This document shows, in pieces, positions 33,756-44,056 of a stretch of 64,000 nucleotides of DNA (positions within the stretch are counted from its first letter, which is position 1; the number at the start of each line of letters is the position of its first letter). Both the position numbers and the translations under genes were made by a program. The DNA comes from CAYUNW01 sp964446235 (GTDB lineage Bacteria; Patescibacteriota; Microgenomatia; 2-02-FULL-39-11): assembly GCA_964446235.1 (NCBI GenBank), contig CAYUNW010000001.1, positions 119,884 through 183,883 on the forward strand, written 5' to 3'. The notes beneath the pieces were generated by a model, which had not been told where the DNA came from, did not search any database, and saw only the letters and a list, made by a program, of their open reading frames with translations.

Positions 33756-35858
33756 TTATATTGATTTATTTACTATTTTTTCGGTAATATTTTTTGGAAC
33801 TTCGGAGTAATGTGATGGTTCCATATAGTATGCAGCTCGACCTTGAGATATACTTCTCAAACTTGTGGCGTAACCGGATAATTCTGCTAATGGAACCATT
33901 GCCAGAATTACTACAACATGACCTCTTTTTTCAGTACCTAATATTTGACCTCTTTTACTAGATAGGTCACCAATCACAGTTCCCATAAACTCTTCCGGAG
34001 TAGTTACTTCCACTTTCATAACCGGTTCCAATAAAGTCAAACCAGCCTGTTTAACTGCAGACTGTAAAGCCATACTACCTGCAATTTTAAAAGCAATATC
34101 GGAAGAATCCACCTCATGAAATGTACCATCGTATAAAGTAACCTGCATATCAACCAATGGATAACCTGCCAATACTCCTCTTTCCATAGCTTCGATTACA
34201 CCTTTTTCTACCGAAGAAATGAATTCTTTAGGTATTGCCCCTCCTTTTATAGCATCTATAAATTCAAAACCTTCTCCTCGAGTTCTAGGTTCAACTCTTA
34301 AGAAACAATGTCCATATTGACCTCTTCCTCCTGATTGTTTGATATATTTACCTTCGGCTTCTGCCTTAGTCATAATAGTCTCTTTATAAGCCACTTGAGG
34401 CGCGCCTACATTGGCCATAACTTTAAATTCCCGTTTCATCCTATCTACCAATACATCAAGATGCAATTCACCCATGCCCCAAATTATTGTTTGTCCAGTT
34501 TCTTGATTAGATTTAATTTTGAATGTTGGATCTTCTTCTGATAAACGCTGTAAAGCAAGAGACATTTTTTCCTGATCGGCTTTTGTTTTAGGTTCTATTG
34601 CTAAAGATATTACCGGATCAGGAAATGATATATTTTCAAGTAATATTGGATTTGTCTGATCACACAAAGTATCACCCGTCCCTGTATCTTTCAAACCAAC
34701 AACCGCAACGATATCACCTGCAATAGCTTTTTCGATTTCCTCTCTCTGATTTGCGTGCATTAATAATAATCTTCCAACTCTTTCCTGCCGGTCACTATTC
34801 GCATTAAAAATATAAGAACCGGAAGAAATTTGACCTGAATATATTCTTACGTAGGTTAATTTACCAACGTGCGGATCAAGTTGTATTTTAAAAGCCAGAG
34901 CAGACATGGATGAATCTACTGATGGATTTCTAGTTTCTTCATTTTTAGTTTTGGGATTAATTCCCTTAGCTGATGAAATATCTAAAGGTGAAGGTAAAAA
35001 ATCAATAATACCATCAAGTAATGGTTGAACACCTTTATTTCGTAATGATGAACCGGCATAAATTGGTACTAATTTATAAGCTATTGTGGCTTTTCTTAAA
35101 GCTTTTTTTAATTCATCCAAACCAGGTTCTTTTCCGTTTAGATAACTTTCAAGAAGTTTATCATCCTGTTCACAAATCTGTTCTATCAAAATTTTACGGT
35201 ATTTTTCTACTTCATCCTGCATATCTTTAGGAATATTATCGCTAACCTCATATTTTGCTCCTAACTCATCACTTCCCCAAATTATTGTTTTTTTTGTTAA
35301 TAAATCTATCACTCCTTTAAAAGAGTTTTCTTTACCTATAGGTATCGTCAATATCGCCGGCACGGCTCCTAATCTATCCTGAACCATTTTTACGGTACGA
35401 TAAAAATCAGCCCCCAACTTATCCATTTTGTTTATAAAACACAGTCTGGGAACATTATATTTATCTGCTTGATGCCATACAGTTTCCGATTGTGATTGAA
35501 CTCCCTCCTCGGCGTCTAATACGGTTACACCACCGTCAAGCACTCTTAAAGAACGCTCTACTTCTGCTGTAAAATCCACATGACCCGGAGTGTCAATGAT
35601 ATTAATCCTAATATTCTTCCAAAATGTTGTCGTAGCAGCGGATGTAATTGTTATCCCTCTTTCTTTTTCCTGTGGCATCCAGTCCATTTGAGTCGTACCT
35701 TCATCAATATCTCCGATTTTATAGGTCTTGCCGGTATAGTATAAAATTCTTTCGGTTGTTGTCGTTTTACCAGCATCTATATGAGCGATAATACCAATGT
35801 TTCTGATATTATCTAAAGTAACTTCTTTTTTTGGTTTATTCAATACATTTGCGGTCAT
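33756..35858 (-). CDS. fusA: elongation factor G
   Basis: A 700-residue EF-G. G1 AHIDAGKTTTTERIL is at about 25-39, G3 DTPGHVDF at about 86-93 and G4 NKMD near 140-143; domains II-V follow with normal length. It drives translocation and ribosome recycling. There is no Shine-Dalgarno: a 14-bp-long hairpin plus U-rich tract ends two bases before ATG. Follows rpsL-rpsG in the str order. Confidence 0.98.
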   Translation of the reverse strand: MTANVLNKPKKEVTLDNIRNIGIIAHIDAGKTTTTERILYYTGKTYKIGDIDEGTTQMDWMPQEKERGITITSAATTTFWKNIRINIIDTPGHVDFTAEVERSLRVLDGGVTVLDAEEGVQSQSETVWHQADKYNVPRLCFINKMDKLGADFYRTVKMVQDRLGAVPAILTIPIGKENSFKGVIDLLTKKTIIWGSDELGAKYEVSDNIPKDMQDEVEKYRKILIEQICEQDDKLLESYLNGKEPGLDELKKALRKATIAYKLVPIYAGSSLRNKGVQPLLDGIIDFLPSPLDISSAKGINPKTKNEETRNPSVDSSMSALAFKIQLDPHVGKLTYVRIYSGQISSGSYIFNANSDRQERVGRLLLMHANQREEIEKAIAGDIVAVVGLKDTGTGDTLCDQTNPILLENISFPDPVISLAIEPKTKADQEKMSLALQRLSEEDPTFKIKSNQETGQTIIWGMGELHLDVLVDRMKREFKVMANVGAPQVAYKETIMTKAEAEGKYIKQSGGRGQYGHCFLRVEPRTRGEGFEFIDAIKGGAIPKEFISSVEKGVIEAMERGVLAGYPLVDMQVTLYDGTFHEVDSSDIAFKIAGSMALQSAVKQAGLTLLEPVMKVEVTTPEEFMGTVIGDLSSKRGQILGTEKRGHVVVILAMVPLAELSGYATSLRSISQGRAAYYMEPSHYSEVPKNITEKIVNKSI

Positions 35859-35860
35859 AA

Positions 35861-35910
35861 AAAAATAAAAGCCAATTGAAAATTTGAAATATTATCAAAT
35901 ATTCAATTGG
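35861..35910 (-). terminator. strong terminator-like hairpin between rpsG and fusA
   Basis: CCAATTGAA (minus, 35910-35902) pairs with TTCAATTGG (35880-35872), extended after one mismatch by ATTTG/CAAAT. A T-rich tract of twelve bases (one A) follows and ends two bases before the fusA ATG. It may terminate rpsL-rpsG, or gate or enhance fusA expression. Confidence 0.7.
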
Positions 35911-35916
35911 ACTCTT

Positions 35917-36393
35917 TTACCATCGAAAATGCGAAAAAGCTCTGTTTGCTTCTGCATTTCGATGCATTAAGTCACGTTTTCTAATTGCTTCTCCAATATT
36001 ATTATATGCATCTAATAATTCTGCTGCAAGTTTCTCTTTGAATGTGTGAAATTGTTTGTTTGGCCGAGCATTGGCTGATTGAATTAACCATCGTATGGCA
36101 AGCGATAATCTACGTTCCCCTCTAACTTCAACTGGCACCTGGTAAGAAGCGCCCCCTATTCTTCTAGGTCTGACTTCCATCTTCGGACCTACATTTTGAA
36201 TCGCCTGTAAAAAAACTTCTAATGGTTCGAGTTTTTTTTCTTTTATAATCTCAAAAGCTCCGTACACATTATTTTGAGCTACCGTTTTCTTGCCGCTTTT
36301 CATTACTTTATTTATGAAACGGGTTAAAAGTTTATTGTCGTATACTGGATCTGTCGAAATATTCCTTTTTTTTGGTTTATTATGTCTAGCCAT
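35917..36393 (-). CDS. rpsG: 30S ribosomal protein S7
   Basis: A 158-residue S7 with DPVYDNKLLTRFINKVMKSGKK (about 16-37), VRPRRIGGASYQVPVEVR (about 78-95) and the C-terminal HRNAEANRAFSHFRW (144-158). It starts 30S head assembly and in E. coli represses the str operon. Ends six bases before the big hairpin that precedes fusA. Confidence 0.98.
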   Translation of the reverse strand: MARHNKPKKRNISTDPVYDNKLLTRFINKVMKSGKKTVAQNNVYGAFEIIKEKKLEPLEVFLQAIQNVGPKMEVRPRRIGGASYQVPVEVRGERRLSLAIRWLIQSANARPNKQFHTFKEKLAAELLDAYNNIGEAIRKRDLMHRNAEANRAFSHFRW

Positions 36394-36402
36394 AATATTT
36401 TA

Positions 36403-36858
36403 TTATGTATTTACTACCGGTGTTGCTGCAACGGTTTTTACTGCTGAAGTTTCATCTTTTTTTGTACCATAACGAGATCTGCCTTTTTTTCTACCGACAA
36501 CTCCTGTTGTATCAAATTTTCCTCTAACAATATGATATTTAACGCCCGGCAGGTCTTTCACTCTACCACCTCTAACCATTACAATCGCATGCTCGGTCAA
36601 TTCATGTCCGATACCTGGAATATAAGATGTCACCTCTTGTTTGTTTGATAATCTAACTCTGGCAACCTTTCTCAATGCAGAATTAGGCTTTTTAGGAGTC
36701 ATTGTTTTAACAAGAGTAACTACTCCTCTTTTAAACGGAGCTGGAATTTGTTTCACTAATCTTTTTGGAGAATTAAAATATTTTCTCAAAGCAGTTGCTT
36801 TGATCTTTTTTAAACTTTTTTTTCGTCCTTTTTTCACTAATTGATTAAATGTCGGCAT
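36403..36858 (-). CDS. rpsL: 30S ribosomal protein S12
   Basis: A 151-residue S12 with TMTPKKPNSALRKVARVRL (about 52-70) and RGGRVKDLPGVKYHIVRG (about 95-112). Both lysines tied to streptomycin response (in PKKPNS and GRVKD) are wild type. Residues 127-151 are a Lys/Thr/Ala-rich tail absent in E. coli. No Shine-Dalgarno; a hairpin with U8 lies just upstream. Confidence 0.97.
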   Translation of the reverse strand: MPTFNQLVKKGRKKSLKKIKATALRKYFNSPKRLVKQIPAPFKRGVVTLVKTMTPKKPNSALRKVARVRLSNKQEVTSYIPGIGHELTEHAIVMVRGGRVKDLPGVKYHIVRGKFDTTGVVGRKKGRSRYGTKKDETSAVKTVAATPVVNT

Positions 36859-36864
36859 AAATGA

Positions 36865-36914
36865 TAAAAAAAATATCCAATCTAACCATTATCCAAATTT
36901 ATTGGTAAATTGGA
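36865..36914 (-). terminator. terminator-like hairpin between rpoC and rpsL
   Basis: On the minus strand TCCAAT (36914-36909) pairs with ATTGGA (36881-36876), with an inner CCAA/TTGG possibility in the loop. TA and eight T follow. The T-run ends seven bases before the rpsL ATG. It fits a terminator for rpoBC or a control element for rpsL-rpsG. Confidence 0.6.
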
Positions 36915-36927
36915 CAATATGTAAATT

Positions 36928-39900
36928 CTAACTATTAATAATTGCTCTTTCTTTTGATACCGGAATGAGCCGACCGATTATAACATTTTCTTTCAATCCT
37001 AACAACAAATCTACTCTACCTGTCAAGGATGCGTCTGTTAATACATTTGTTGTTTCCTGAAATGATGCAGCTGATAACCAGGAATCAGTATATAACGATG
37101 CTCTGGTAATTCCCAGTATCACCACTTGAGCAGTGGCAGGCTCTCCACCTTCAGATAATATTTTTGCATTCTCAGTTTCAAATCTTCTTCTATCAACAAG
37201 CTCACCGGGTAATAATACGGTGTCTCCTGCCGTTTCAATTCTAACTTTATCACTCATTTTCCTGATAATTACTTCAAAATGCTTATCATTTATCGGAATT
37301 CCTTGAGATTTATAGACTTTTTGAATTTCTTCAAGTAAGTACTTCTGAGCGCCTAACAATCCTCTTATTTGCAAAACTTGTCTTATATCTAAAGATCCGT
37401 GGGTAAGCGGGTCTCCTGCCGAAATTAAATCTCCAGTTTTTACGTTTAATTCTGACGTTTTAGTAACAAAATATGTTCTTTCTTCTACCGGTTTAATTCC
37501 TATACTTTTAATGGTTATATCATATCCTGTTTCAACCTCATCAACTGTTACTTTTCCTGAAATTTCCGCTAATGGTGAAAATACTTTTGGAGTTCTTGCT
37601 TCAACTAATTCTTCAACTCTAGGTAATCCCTGTGTAACGTCTAAACCTACAATACCCCCCGCATGTCTAACCCGCATAGTCAATTGAGTACCAGGTTCAC
37701 CGATTGATTGTGCTGCTAAAATCCCCACGGGAGTACCAATTTCTACAAATTGTTTTGAAGATAAATCTAATCCATAACAGGAAGCACAAAGTCCTGTTCT
37801 TAATTCACATGTTAATGGAGAACGTACTATCACTTCTTTAACTTTACTTAGTCCAGGTAATTTATTCTCAGTTATCAGTTCTCCCTGTTTAAACAAAACC
37901 TTTTTCCCTTCGATCACATCTTTTATCAACACCCGGCCCATGATTTTTACTTCAAATTCCTCGTTCTTATTTTCCTCACGCACGATAGTAATACCTTCTT
38001 TAGTACCGCAATCATCGGTTCGTATAATTGCATCATGTGCTACATCAATCAATCTTCTTGTAAGATACCCTGCGTCTGCAGTTTTTAAAGCCGAATCTGT
38101 TAATCCTTTTCTTGATCCTCTTGTTGAAGTTACATATTCAAAAATACTTAAACCTTCACGATAATTTGATTTTGTGGGTAATTCTACTATTTTCCCCAAT
38201 GGATCAACTACTAAACCTTTTATGGCGGATAATTGTTTTAATTGATCTTTAGATGCTCTAGCGCCTCCGGAATTAATAATTATTTTTACCGGGTTATCAT
38301 CAGTCATTGCATTCCATGTATCATCTGCAATTTTTTCTGTTACATCTATCCAAATCTCATTAGCTAATCTACGTCTTTCTTCGTTGGTTATCAATCCTTG
38401 CAGATAATTATTTTCAATTTCTTTTATCTTTTCTTCAGCATTTTTTACTATATCATTCTTCTCTTTGATAATAATATTATCGAACACCGACAATGATAAT
38501 CCCCCTGCTATAGTTGCTCCAAAAAATCCAAAGTCTTTGAATCTATCAATTAAATCAGCCACTTCCTCTTTAGGATACATATCATAGGCTGTCTTAATAA
38601 TTGATTTTATTTTGGATGCTTTAATTGATTCATTGATGTATCTTAATTCTTTCGGTAATATTTCATTAAATAATATCCTACCAATACTTGTGCGGATAAT
38701 TTTCCCGTCGATTTTTACCAAAACTGGGCTTCTTAAATCTTTTTTATCTGCCTGATATGCTAATATTGCTTCCTGTTCATCTGCAAAAATCGGTAATTCT
38801 TTATCATCAAAATTATCACTATCAGATCTTAATGATGTTAGATAATAACATCCCAAAGCCATTTCTTTATTTGGTATCGTAATCGGTGTACCATCGGCTG
38901 GTTTTAATAAATTCGACAATGGTAACATTAGCTCGCTTGATTCATTCTGGGACTGTTTGGACAATGGAACATGCACAGCCATTTGGTCTCCGTCAAAATC
39001 CGCGTTATAACCTGCGCAAACACATGGGTGAATTCTGATTGCCGACCCTTCAATCAATATCGGATAAAATGCTTGTATGCCTAATTTATGTAAAGTAGGA
39101 GCTCTGTTTAACAAAACAGGATGATTTTTGGTAATCTCTTCTAATATATCAAATACTTCTGCTTCTCTCAGTTCTAAAACATTTTTAGCACTCTTTACAT
39201 TCGGAGCGATCCCCCGAATAATCAACTCTCTTAGTACAAACGGTTTGAATAATTCAAGCGCCATCTCTTTCGGCAAACCACACTGTGACAAACTTAATTC
39301 AGGTCCCACAACTATTACTGATCTACCTGAATAATCAACTCTTTTACCTAAAAGATTTTGCCTAAATCTCCCTTGTTTACCTCTCAACATGTCTGATAAT
39401 GACCTTAACACCTGTGTACTTGCCGTTCGAGAAGTTCTTCTTTGACTTGCATCGATAAGGGAATCAACAGCTTCCTGTAGCATTCTTTTTTCATTTCTCA
39501 AAATAATCTCTGGAGCTCCTAATTCTATCAAATGTTTAAGTCTATTATTGCGATTTATAACTCTTCTGTATAAATCATTCAAATCTGATGTAGCAAATTT
39601 ACCACCAGTTAACTGAACCATCGGCCTCAAATCAGGCGGAATAACCGGTAAAACATTCATAATCGTCCAACCAGGATTTATACTGGCAGTTTTTATACCT
39701 TCCAAAACATGTAATCTTTTGGTAATTTTTATCTTTTTCTGACCGGATGAGACAATTAATTCTTTTCTCAAATCTGCAGTAATTTTAGGGATATCAAAGT
39801 TTTTTAAAATTTCATTAATTGCTTCTGCTCCCATACCAACTTTTACATAAGAAGAAACACCATACTCTCTTAATTTTAGATATTCATCTTCTGATATAAC

Positions 39901-40641
39901 TGAAAGTGTCTTAATCCTTTTTACCAAATCTGAAATCGTATTAAATATTTCTTTTGCAGTTTCGTTCTCGCTTTCTTTATCCTCGTTTAAGCTCTTTATT
40001 TGTTGTTTCATTTTATATTGCAACTCGTCTACAGCTAAATCTTTTGCTTCTTTGTTTTTTACTTTTTTATCCAAATCCTTCTCAGCTTTATGAAATTCCT
40101 GTTCAATCTCTTTTTCTTTTGATAAATATATTTTATCCCTTTCAACTCTCCTCTTTTCAAAATTTACTTCTAATGATGAAAGTACTTTCTTTTGTTCTTC
40201 TTTATCCACGTTTAAAACTAAATATGAAGAATAGTAAATTATATTTTCCAATGCTTTTGGGGGAATATCCATAATTAAAGATAGTTTTGATGGACTACCT
40301 TTAAAAAACCACACATGAACTACGGGGGCTGCAAGTTTAATATGACCCATTCTCTCTCTACGTACCTTACTCTGTGTTACCTCTACTCCGCATTTATCAC
40401 AAATTATTCCTCGGTATCGGATTCTTTTATATTTACCACAGTAACATTCCCAATCTTTTGTAGGACCAAAAATTTTCTCGTCAAATAAACCGTCTTTTTC
40501 CGGTTTGAGAGTACGATAATTTATTGTTTCAGGTTTGGTAATTTCACCATATGACCAAGATAATACATCTTCGCTTGATGCAAGCGTGACCAGTAAAGAT
40601 GAAAAATCTACAATATTTTGAAAACTACCTTTTTTATCCAT
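36928..40641 (-). CDS. rpoC: RNA polymerase beta' subunit
   Basis: A 1237-residue beta'. The zinc-binding start with CYCGKYKRIRYRGIICDKCGVEV (about 66-88; four Cys), the catalytic NADFDGDQMAVH (three Asp for Mg2+) and the trigger-loop/bridge-helix region STRGSRKGLTDSALKTADAGYLTRRL are all complete. A Lys/Glu coiled insertion occupies about residues 150-225. It follows rpoB by two bases. Length is at the short end for beta' (E. coli 1407). Confidence 0.98.
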   Translation of the reverse strand: MDKKGSFQNIVDFSSLLVTLASSEDVLSWSYGEITKPETINYRTLKPEKDGLFDEKIFGPTKDWECYCGKYKRIRYRGIICDKCGVEVTQSKVRRERMGHIKLAAPVVHVWFFKGSPSKLSLIMDIPPKALENIIYYSSYLVLNVDKEEQKKVLSSLEVNFEKRRVERDKIYLSKEKEIEQEFHKAEKDLDKKVKNKEAKDLAVDELQYKMKQQIKSLNEDKESENETAKEIFNTISDLVKRIKTLSVISEDEYLKLREYGVSSYVKVGMGAEAINEILKNFDIPKITADLRKELIVSSGQKKIKITKRLHVLEGIKTASINPGWTIMNVLPVIPPDLRPMVQLTGGKFATSDLNDLYRRVINRNNRLKHLIELGAPEIILRNEKRMLQEAVDSLIDASQRRTSRTASTQVLRSLSDMLRGKQGRFRQNLLGKRVDYSGRSVIVVGPELSLSQCGLPKEMALELFKPFVLRELIIRGIAPNVKSAKNVLELREAEVFDILEEITKNHPVLLNRAPTLHKLGIQAFYPILIEGSAIRIHPCVCAGYNADFDGDQMAVHVPLSKQSQNESSELMLPLSNLLKPADGTPITIPNKEMALGCYYLTSLRSDSDNFDDKELPIFADEQEAILAYQADKKDLRSPVLVKIDGKIIRTSIGRILFNEILPKELRYINESIKASKIKSIIKTAYDMYPKEEVADLIDRFKDFGFFGATIAGGLSLSVFDNIIIKEKNDIVKNAEEKIKEIENNYLQGLITNEERRRLANEIWIDVTEKIADDTWNAMTDDNPVKIIINSGGARASKDQLKQLSAIKGLVVDPLGKIVELPTKSNYREGLSIFEYVTSTRGSRKGLTDSALKTADAGYLTRRLIDVAHDAIIRTDDCGTKEGITIVREENKNEEFEVKIMGRVLIKDVIEGKKVLFKQGELITENKLPGLSKVKEVIVRSPLTCELRTGLCASCYGLDLSSKQFVEIGTPVGILAAQSIGEPGTQLTMRVRHAGGIVGLDVTQGLPRVEELVEARTPKVFSPLAEISGKVTVDEVETGYDITIKSIGIKPVEERTYFVTKTSELNVKTGDLISAGDPLTHGSLDIRQVLQIRGLLGAQKYLLEEIQKVYKSQGIPINDKHFEVIIRKMSDKVRIETAGDTVLLPGELVDRRRFETENAKILSEGGEPATAQVVILGITRASLYTDSWLSAASFQETTNVLTDASLTGRVDLLLGLKENVIIGRLIPVSKERAIINS

Positions 40642-40643
40642 TA

Positions 40644-43600
40644 TTAATTCTCCTCATTGTCTAAATTTTCTTCTGTAATCGGTTTTTCTTCTTGAATTTT
40701 CTGTTTCGCTTCTCCTTCTAAATTTTCTTTAATTTCCTCAAGCTTCTTTTCATTTTCTGCTTTTTCTTCAGAATTTTCCTGATTTTCACTTTGAATCTGT
40801 TTTTGAGCATGAATCACTCCTTGAGGAGTAATTTTAAGACCTAATGCCTGAAGTTCTTTTACTAAAACTTTAAATGATTCCGGAATTGTCGAGTCTGGAA
40901 TATCCGTGCCTTTTACAATCGCTTCAAAAGCCCGAGCTCTACCTACTACATCATCTGACTTTATAGTTAACATCTCTTGTAGAGTGTAAGCTGCACGATG
41001 AGCCTCCAATGCCCAAACTTCCATTTCCCCAAGTCTTTGTCCACCCATCTGAGCTTTACCGCCGAGAGGTTGTTGTGTAACTAAAGAATAAGGTCCTGTT
41101 GATCGAGCATGTGTTTTATCTTCAACCATGTGAATTAATTTCATGATATATGCAACTCCAACTACCACAGGTTCTTTATATGCTTCACCAGATCTACCGT
41201 CAAAAAGAATCGCTTTTCCGTTCAATGGCAAGCCTTGTCTATTATATTCATCGACTATCTTACTTTCAGATATTTTTTCAAACACCGGTACGGATACTTT
41301 CGTGTTATTTTTCATCATTATCCAACCAAGATGAGCTTCTAATAACTGTCCTAAATTCATTCTTGATAATACTGATAATGGTGAAATAATAATGTCAACC
41401 GGAGTACCATCTTCTAAATACGGCATATCTGACACAGGTACGATATTGCTTATTACACCTTTATTACCGTGTCTTCCGGCAAGTTTATCACCAACGACAA
41501 CTTTCCTAAGCTGAGCAACTTTTACGATAATTTTCTTGATTGTTCCCGGGTGTAATTCATCACCTTTATCCCTATCTAAAATCTTAACTTCGATCACAAC
41601 ACCTCTCTCACCATGAGGCATACGTAAAGATGTGTCCCTAACTTCTCTTGCTTTTTCTCCAAAGATTGCTCTAAGAAGTCTTTCTTCAGCTGTCAGTTCT
41701 GTTTCACCTTTAGGGGCAATTTTACCTACTAATATATCATTCGGTTCTACTTCGGCACCTACAACTACTACTCCATAATCATCCAAATTTGCCAATGCTT
41801 CTTCACCGACATTGGGTATATCTCTAGTTGTTTCTTCCGGTCCAAGTTTAGTATCAACTACTTCAACTTCATATTCCTCAATAGAAATTGAAGTTAAAAC
41901 ATCCTCTTTTACTAGTCTATCTGAAACTACAATAGCATCTTCATATCCCATTCCATCAAGAGACGCGTATGCAATTACAAGATTTTGACCCAATGCCAGT
42001 TCCCCACTTTCCGATGCTGGTGCATCGATTATCACTTGTCCATTTTTAACTTTTTGTTTAAGAGATACTAAAGGTTTTTGAGAGAAACAAGTATTTTGAG
42101 AAGTTCTTTTAAATTTTTCAATATGGTAAACATATTCTTTTTTACTTTTTCCTTTAAGAATTAATTTTTCAGCATCAACGTATATCACTAAACCATCTTC
42201 TGGAGCACACACTGCTCTTTTCAAAGCTAGTGGTACAACCGACTCCATCCCTGTGCCTACATAAGGTGATTGAGGTTTAACAAGTGGTACTGCTTGACAT
42301 TGCATATGGGTACCCATAAGTGCTCTATTTGCCTCATCATGAGCAAGAAAAGGGATTAAAGAAGCAGAAACACCCACAACTTGTCTTGGAATAACGTCGA
42401 TATAAGAAATATTTGCTGAATCCGTTTCCAAAAAATCGCCTTTATACCTTGCAGGAACCCGATCATCTAAAATATATCCTCTTTTATCAATATTTACACC
42501 TGCATGAGTAATAAACGATCTTCTTTCATCATCTGCTGTCAAATACTCGACTTTTGAAGTAATCCGTGGTTTGTTTGTTTTTTTATCAAATTCAACCTTA
42601 CGATATGGTGCTTCTAAAAATCCGTATTCGTTAACTTTGGCGTATAAAGCCATATATGTGACTAGACCAATATTTGGTCCTTCTGGACTTCTTACTGGAC
42701 AGATTCTTCCATATTGAGACGCATTAATATCTCTAATCGAAAATGAAGCTCTCTCTCTAGAAATTCCTCCAACTCCCATAACTGTTAATCTTCTTAAGTT
42801 GTCAATTTCTGATAAAGGATTAGTCTGGTCTAAAATTGTTGATAACTGACTAGTCCGGAAGAAATCATTAATTGATGCAATTATAGGTCGGGCATTAACG
42901 ATTTGACTTGGCATCAAATCCAAATCCGTGCCAACCAAACTCATTCTTTCTTTAATTGATCTTTCAAGCCTCATTAATCCTAATTTAAAAGCATTTGTTG
43001 CTACTAATTCCCCTACCCTTCTGATTCTTCTATTTCCTAAATGATCAATATCATCAATATCACCTTCGTTTTTTGTAAGCTTTAATAGATATTTCACTAT
43101 ACCAACGATATCTTCATTTGTTAAAACCCAATTATCTTTATTGTTTTCAATACTCAAACCTAATTTCTTATTCATTTTATACCTACCTACTGAACCTAAA
43201 CTATACCTTCTAGAATTGAAAAAAAGATTTTTTAATAATTCCTGTGCATTATCCAAAATCGCTGGCTCTCCTGGTCTCATTTTCCGGTAAATCTCAATTA
43301 CAGCTTCCTGTTGGGTCTTTGACGAATCTTTGGAAAGAGTGCTTTCAATATATCTTTTACTCTGTTCATCATCTTTAAAAATATTCATAATCGCTTCATC
43401 GCTGTCTATCCCAATAGCTCTCAAAAGCGTGGTAACAGGATGTTTTCTTCTTCTATCTATTCTGACAGTAACTACATCATTTCTGGATATGGCAAAGTCT
43501 AACCAAGAACCAAACAGAGGTCGGACTTCAGCAATATATAGCATTTTTCCTGTAACCGGGTCGCGATCACCGGTAAAATAGACTCCAGGAGACCTAACCA

Positions 43601-44021
43601 ACTGATTGACAATACATCTTTCTACTCCATTAATTATAAATGTACCGTTCTCAGTCATTGTGGGAAAATCACCTAAAAAAACTTCTTGAGCAATCTTTTT
43701 ACCGGTCTGAAGATTTGTTAAAATTGCTTCAACTTTCAATGGAGAATCATATGTTAAACCTTTATTTAAACATTCCTCCGTGGAATATCTAGGATTGTTG
43801 AAATAATGTTTACCAAAAGCCAAACTCCAATTTTTACCGGTAAAATCATCAACAGGAGAAATCTCTTTTATCAACTCGGCTATTCCCTCATTGATAAACC
43901 ATAAATATGATTCTTTTTGTACAGCAATTAAATCAAGCTTTGGAAGTTCAACATTGGTTTCTACCCAATTTATTCTTGTAGAGGCAGTATGCGATTGATT
44001 ATTATTCTTATTCTTTGGCAT
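40644..44021 (-). CDS. rpoB: RNA polymerase beta subunit
   Basis: A 1125-residue beta subunit, short by lacking E. coli lineage inserts. The rifampicin pocket starts at SQLS near residue 390; Asn408 replaces E. coli His526 and Thr413 replaces Ser531. Later motifs GRHGNKGVIS and the GGKAQMGGQRLGEMEVWALEA C-terminal clamp segment are intact. The last 50 residues are a Glu/Lys/Asn-rich tail. No Shine-Dalgarno is visible. It is driven by a consensus promoter divergent from nusA and has an attenuator-like hairpin in its leader. Confidence 0.98.
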   Translation of the reverse strand: MPKNKNNNQSHTASTRINWVETNVELPKLDLIAVQKESYLWFINEGIAELIKEISPVDDFTGKNWSLAFGKHYFNNPRYSTEECLNKGLTYDSPLKVEAILTNLQTGKKIAQEVFLGDFPTMTENGTFIINGVERCIVNQLVRSPGVYFTGDRDPVTGKMLYIAEVRPLFGSWLDFAISRNDVVTVRIDRRRKHPVTTLLRAIGIDSDEAIMNIFKDDEQSKRYIESTLSKDSSKTQQEAVIEIYRKMRPGEPAILDNAQELLKNLFFNSRRYSLGSVGRYKMNKKLGLSIENNKDNWVLTNEDIVGIVKYLLKLTKNEGDIDDIDHLGNRRIRRVGELVATNAFKLGLMRLERSIKERMSLVGTDLDLMPSQIVNARPIIASINDFFRTSQLSTILDQTNPLSEIDNLRRLTVMGVGGISRERASFSIRDINASQYGRICPVRSPEGPNIGLVTYMALYAKVNEYGFLEAPYRKVEFDKKTNKPRITSKVEYLTADDERRSFITHAGVNIDKRGYILDDRVPARYKGDFLETDSANISYIDVIPRQVVGVSASLIPFLAHDEANRALMGTHMQCQAVPLVKPQSPYVGTGMESVVPLALKRAVCAPEDGLVIYVDAEKLILKGKSKKEYVYHIEKFKRTSQNTCFSQKPLVSLKQKVKNGQVIIDAPASESGELALGQNLVIAYASLDGMGYEDAIVVSDRLVKEDVLTSISIEEYEVEVVDTKLGPEETTRDIPNVGEEALANLDDYGVVVVGAEVEPNDILVGKIAPKGETELTAEERLLRAIFGEKAREVRDTSLRMPHGERGVVIEVKILDRDKGDELHPGTIKKIIVKVAQLRKVVVGDKLAGRHGNKGVISNIVPVSDMPYLEDGTPVDIIISPLSVLSRMNLGQLLEAHLGWIMMKNNTKVSVPVFEKISESKIVDEYNRQGLPLNGKAILFDGRSGEAYKEPVVVGVAYIMKLIHMVEDKTHARSTGPYSLVTQQPLGGKAQMGGQRLGEMEVWALEAHRAAYTLQEMLTIKSDDVVGRARAFEAIVKGTDIPDSTIPESFKVLVKELQALGLKITPQGVIHAQKQIQSENQENSEEKAENEKKLEEIKENLEGEAKQKIQEEKPITEENLDNEEN

Positions 44022-44056
44022 CGGGAGAATCTAGATGTTATCTAATTTATCAAAAG

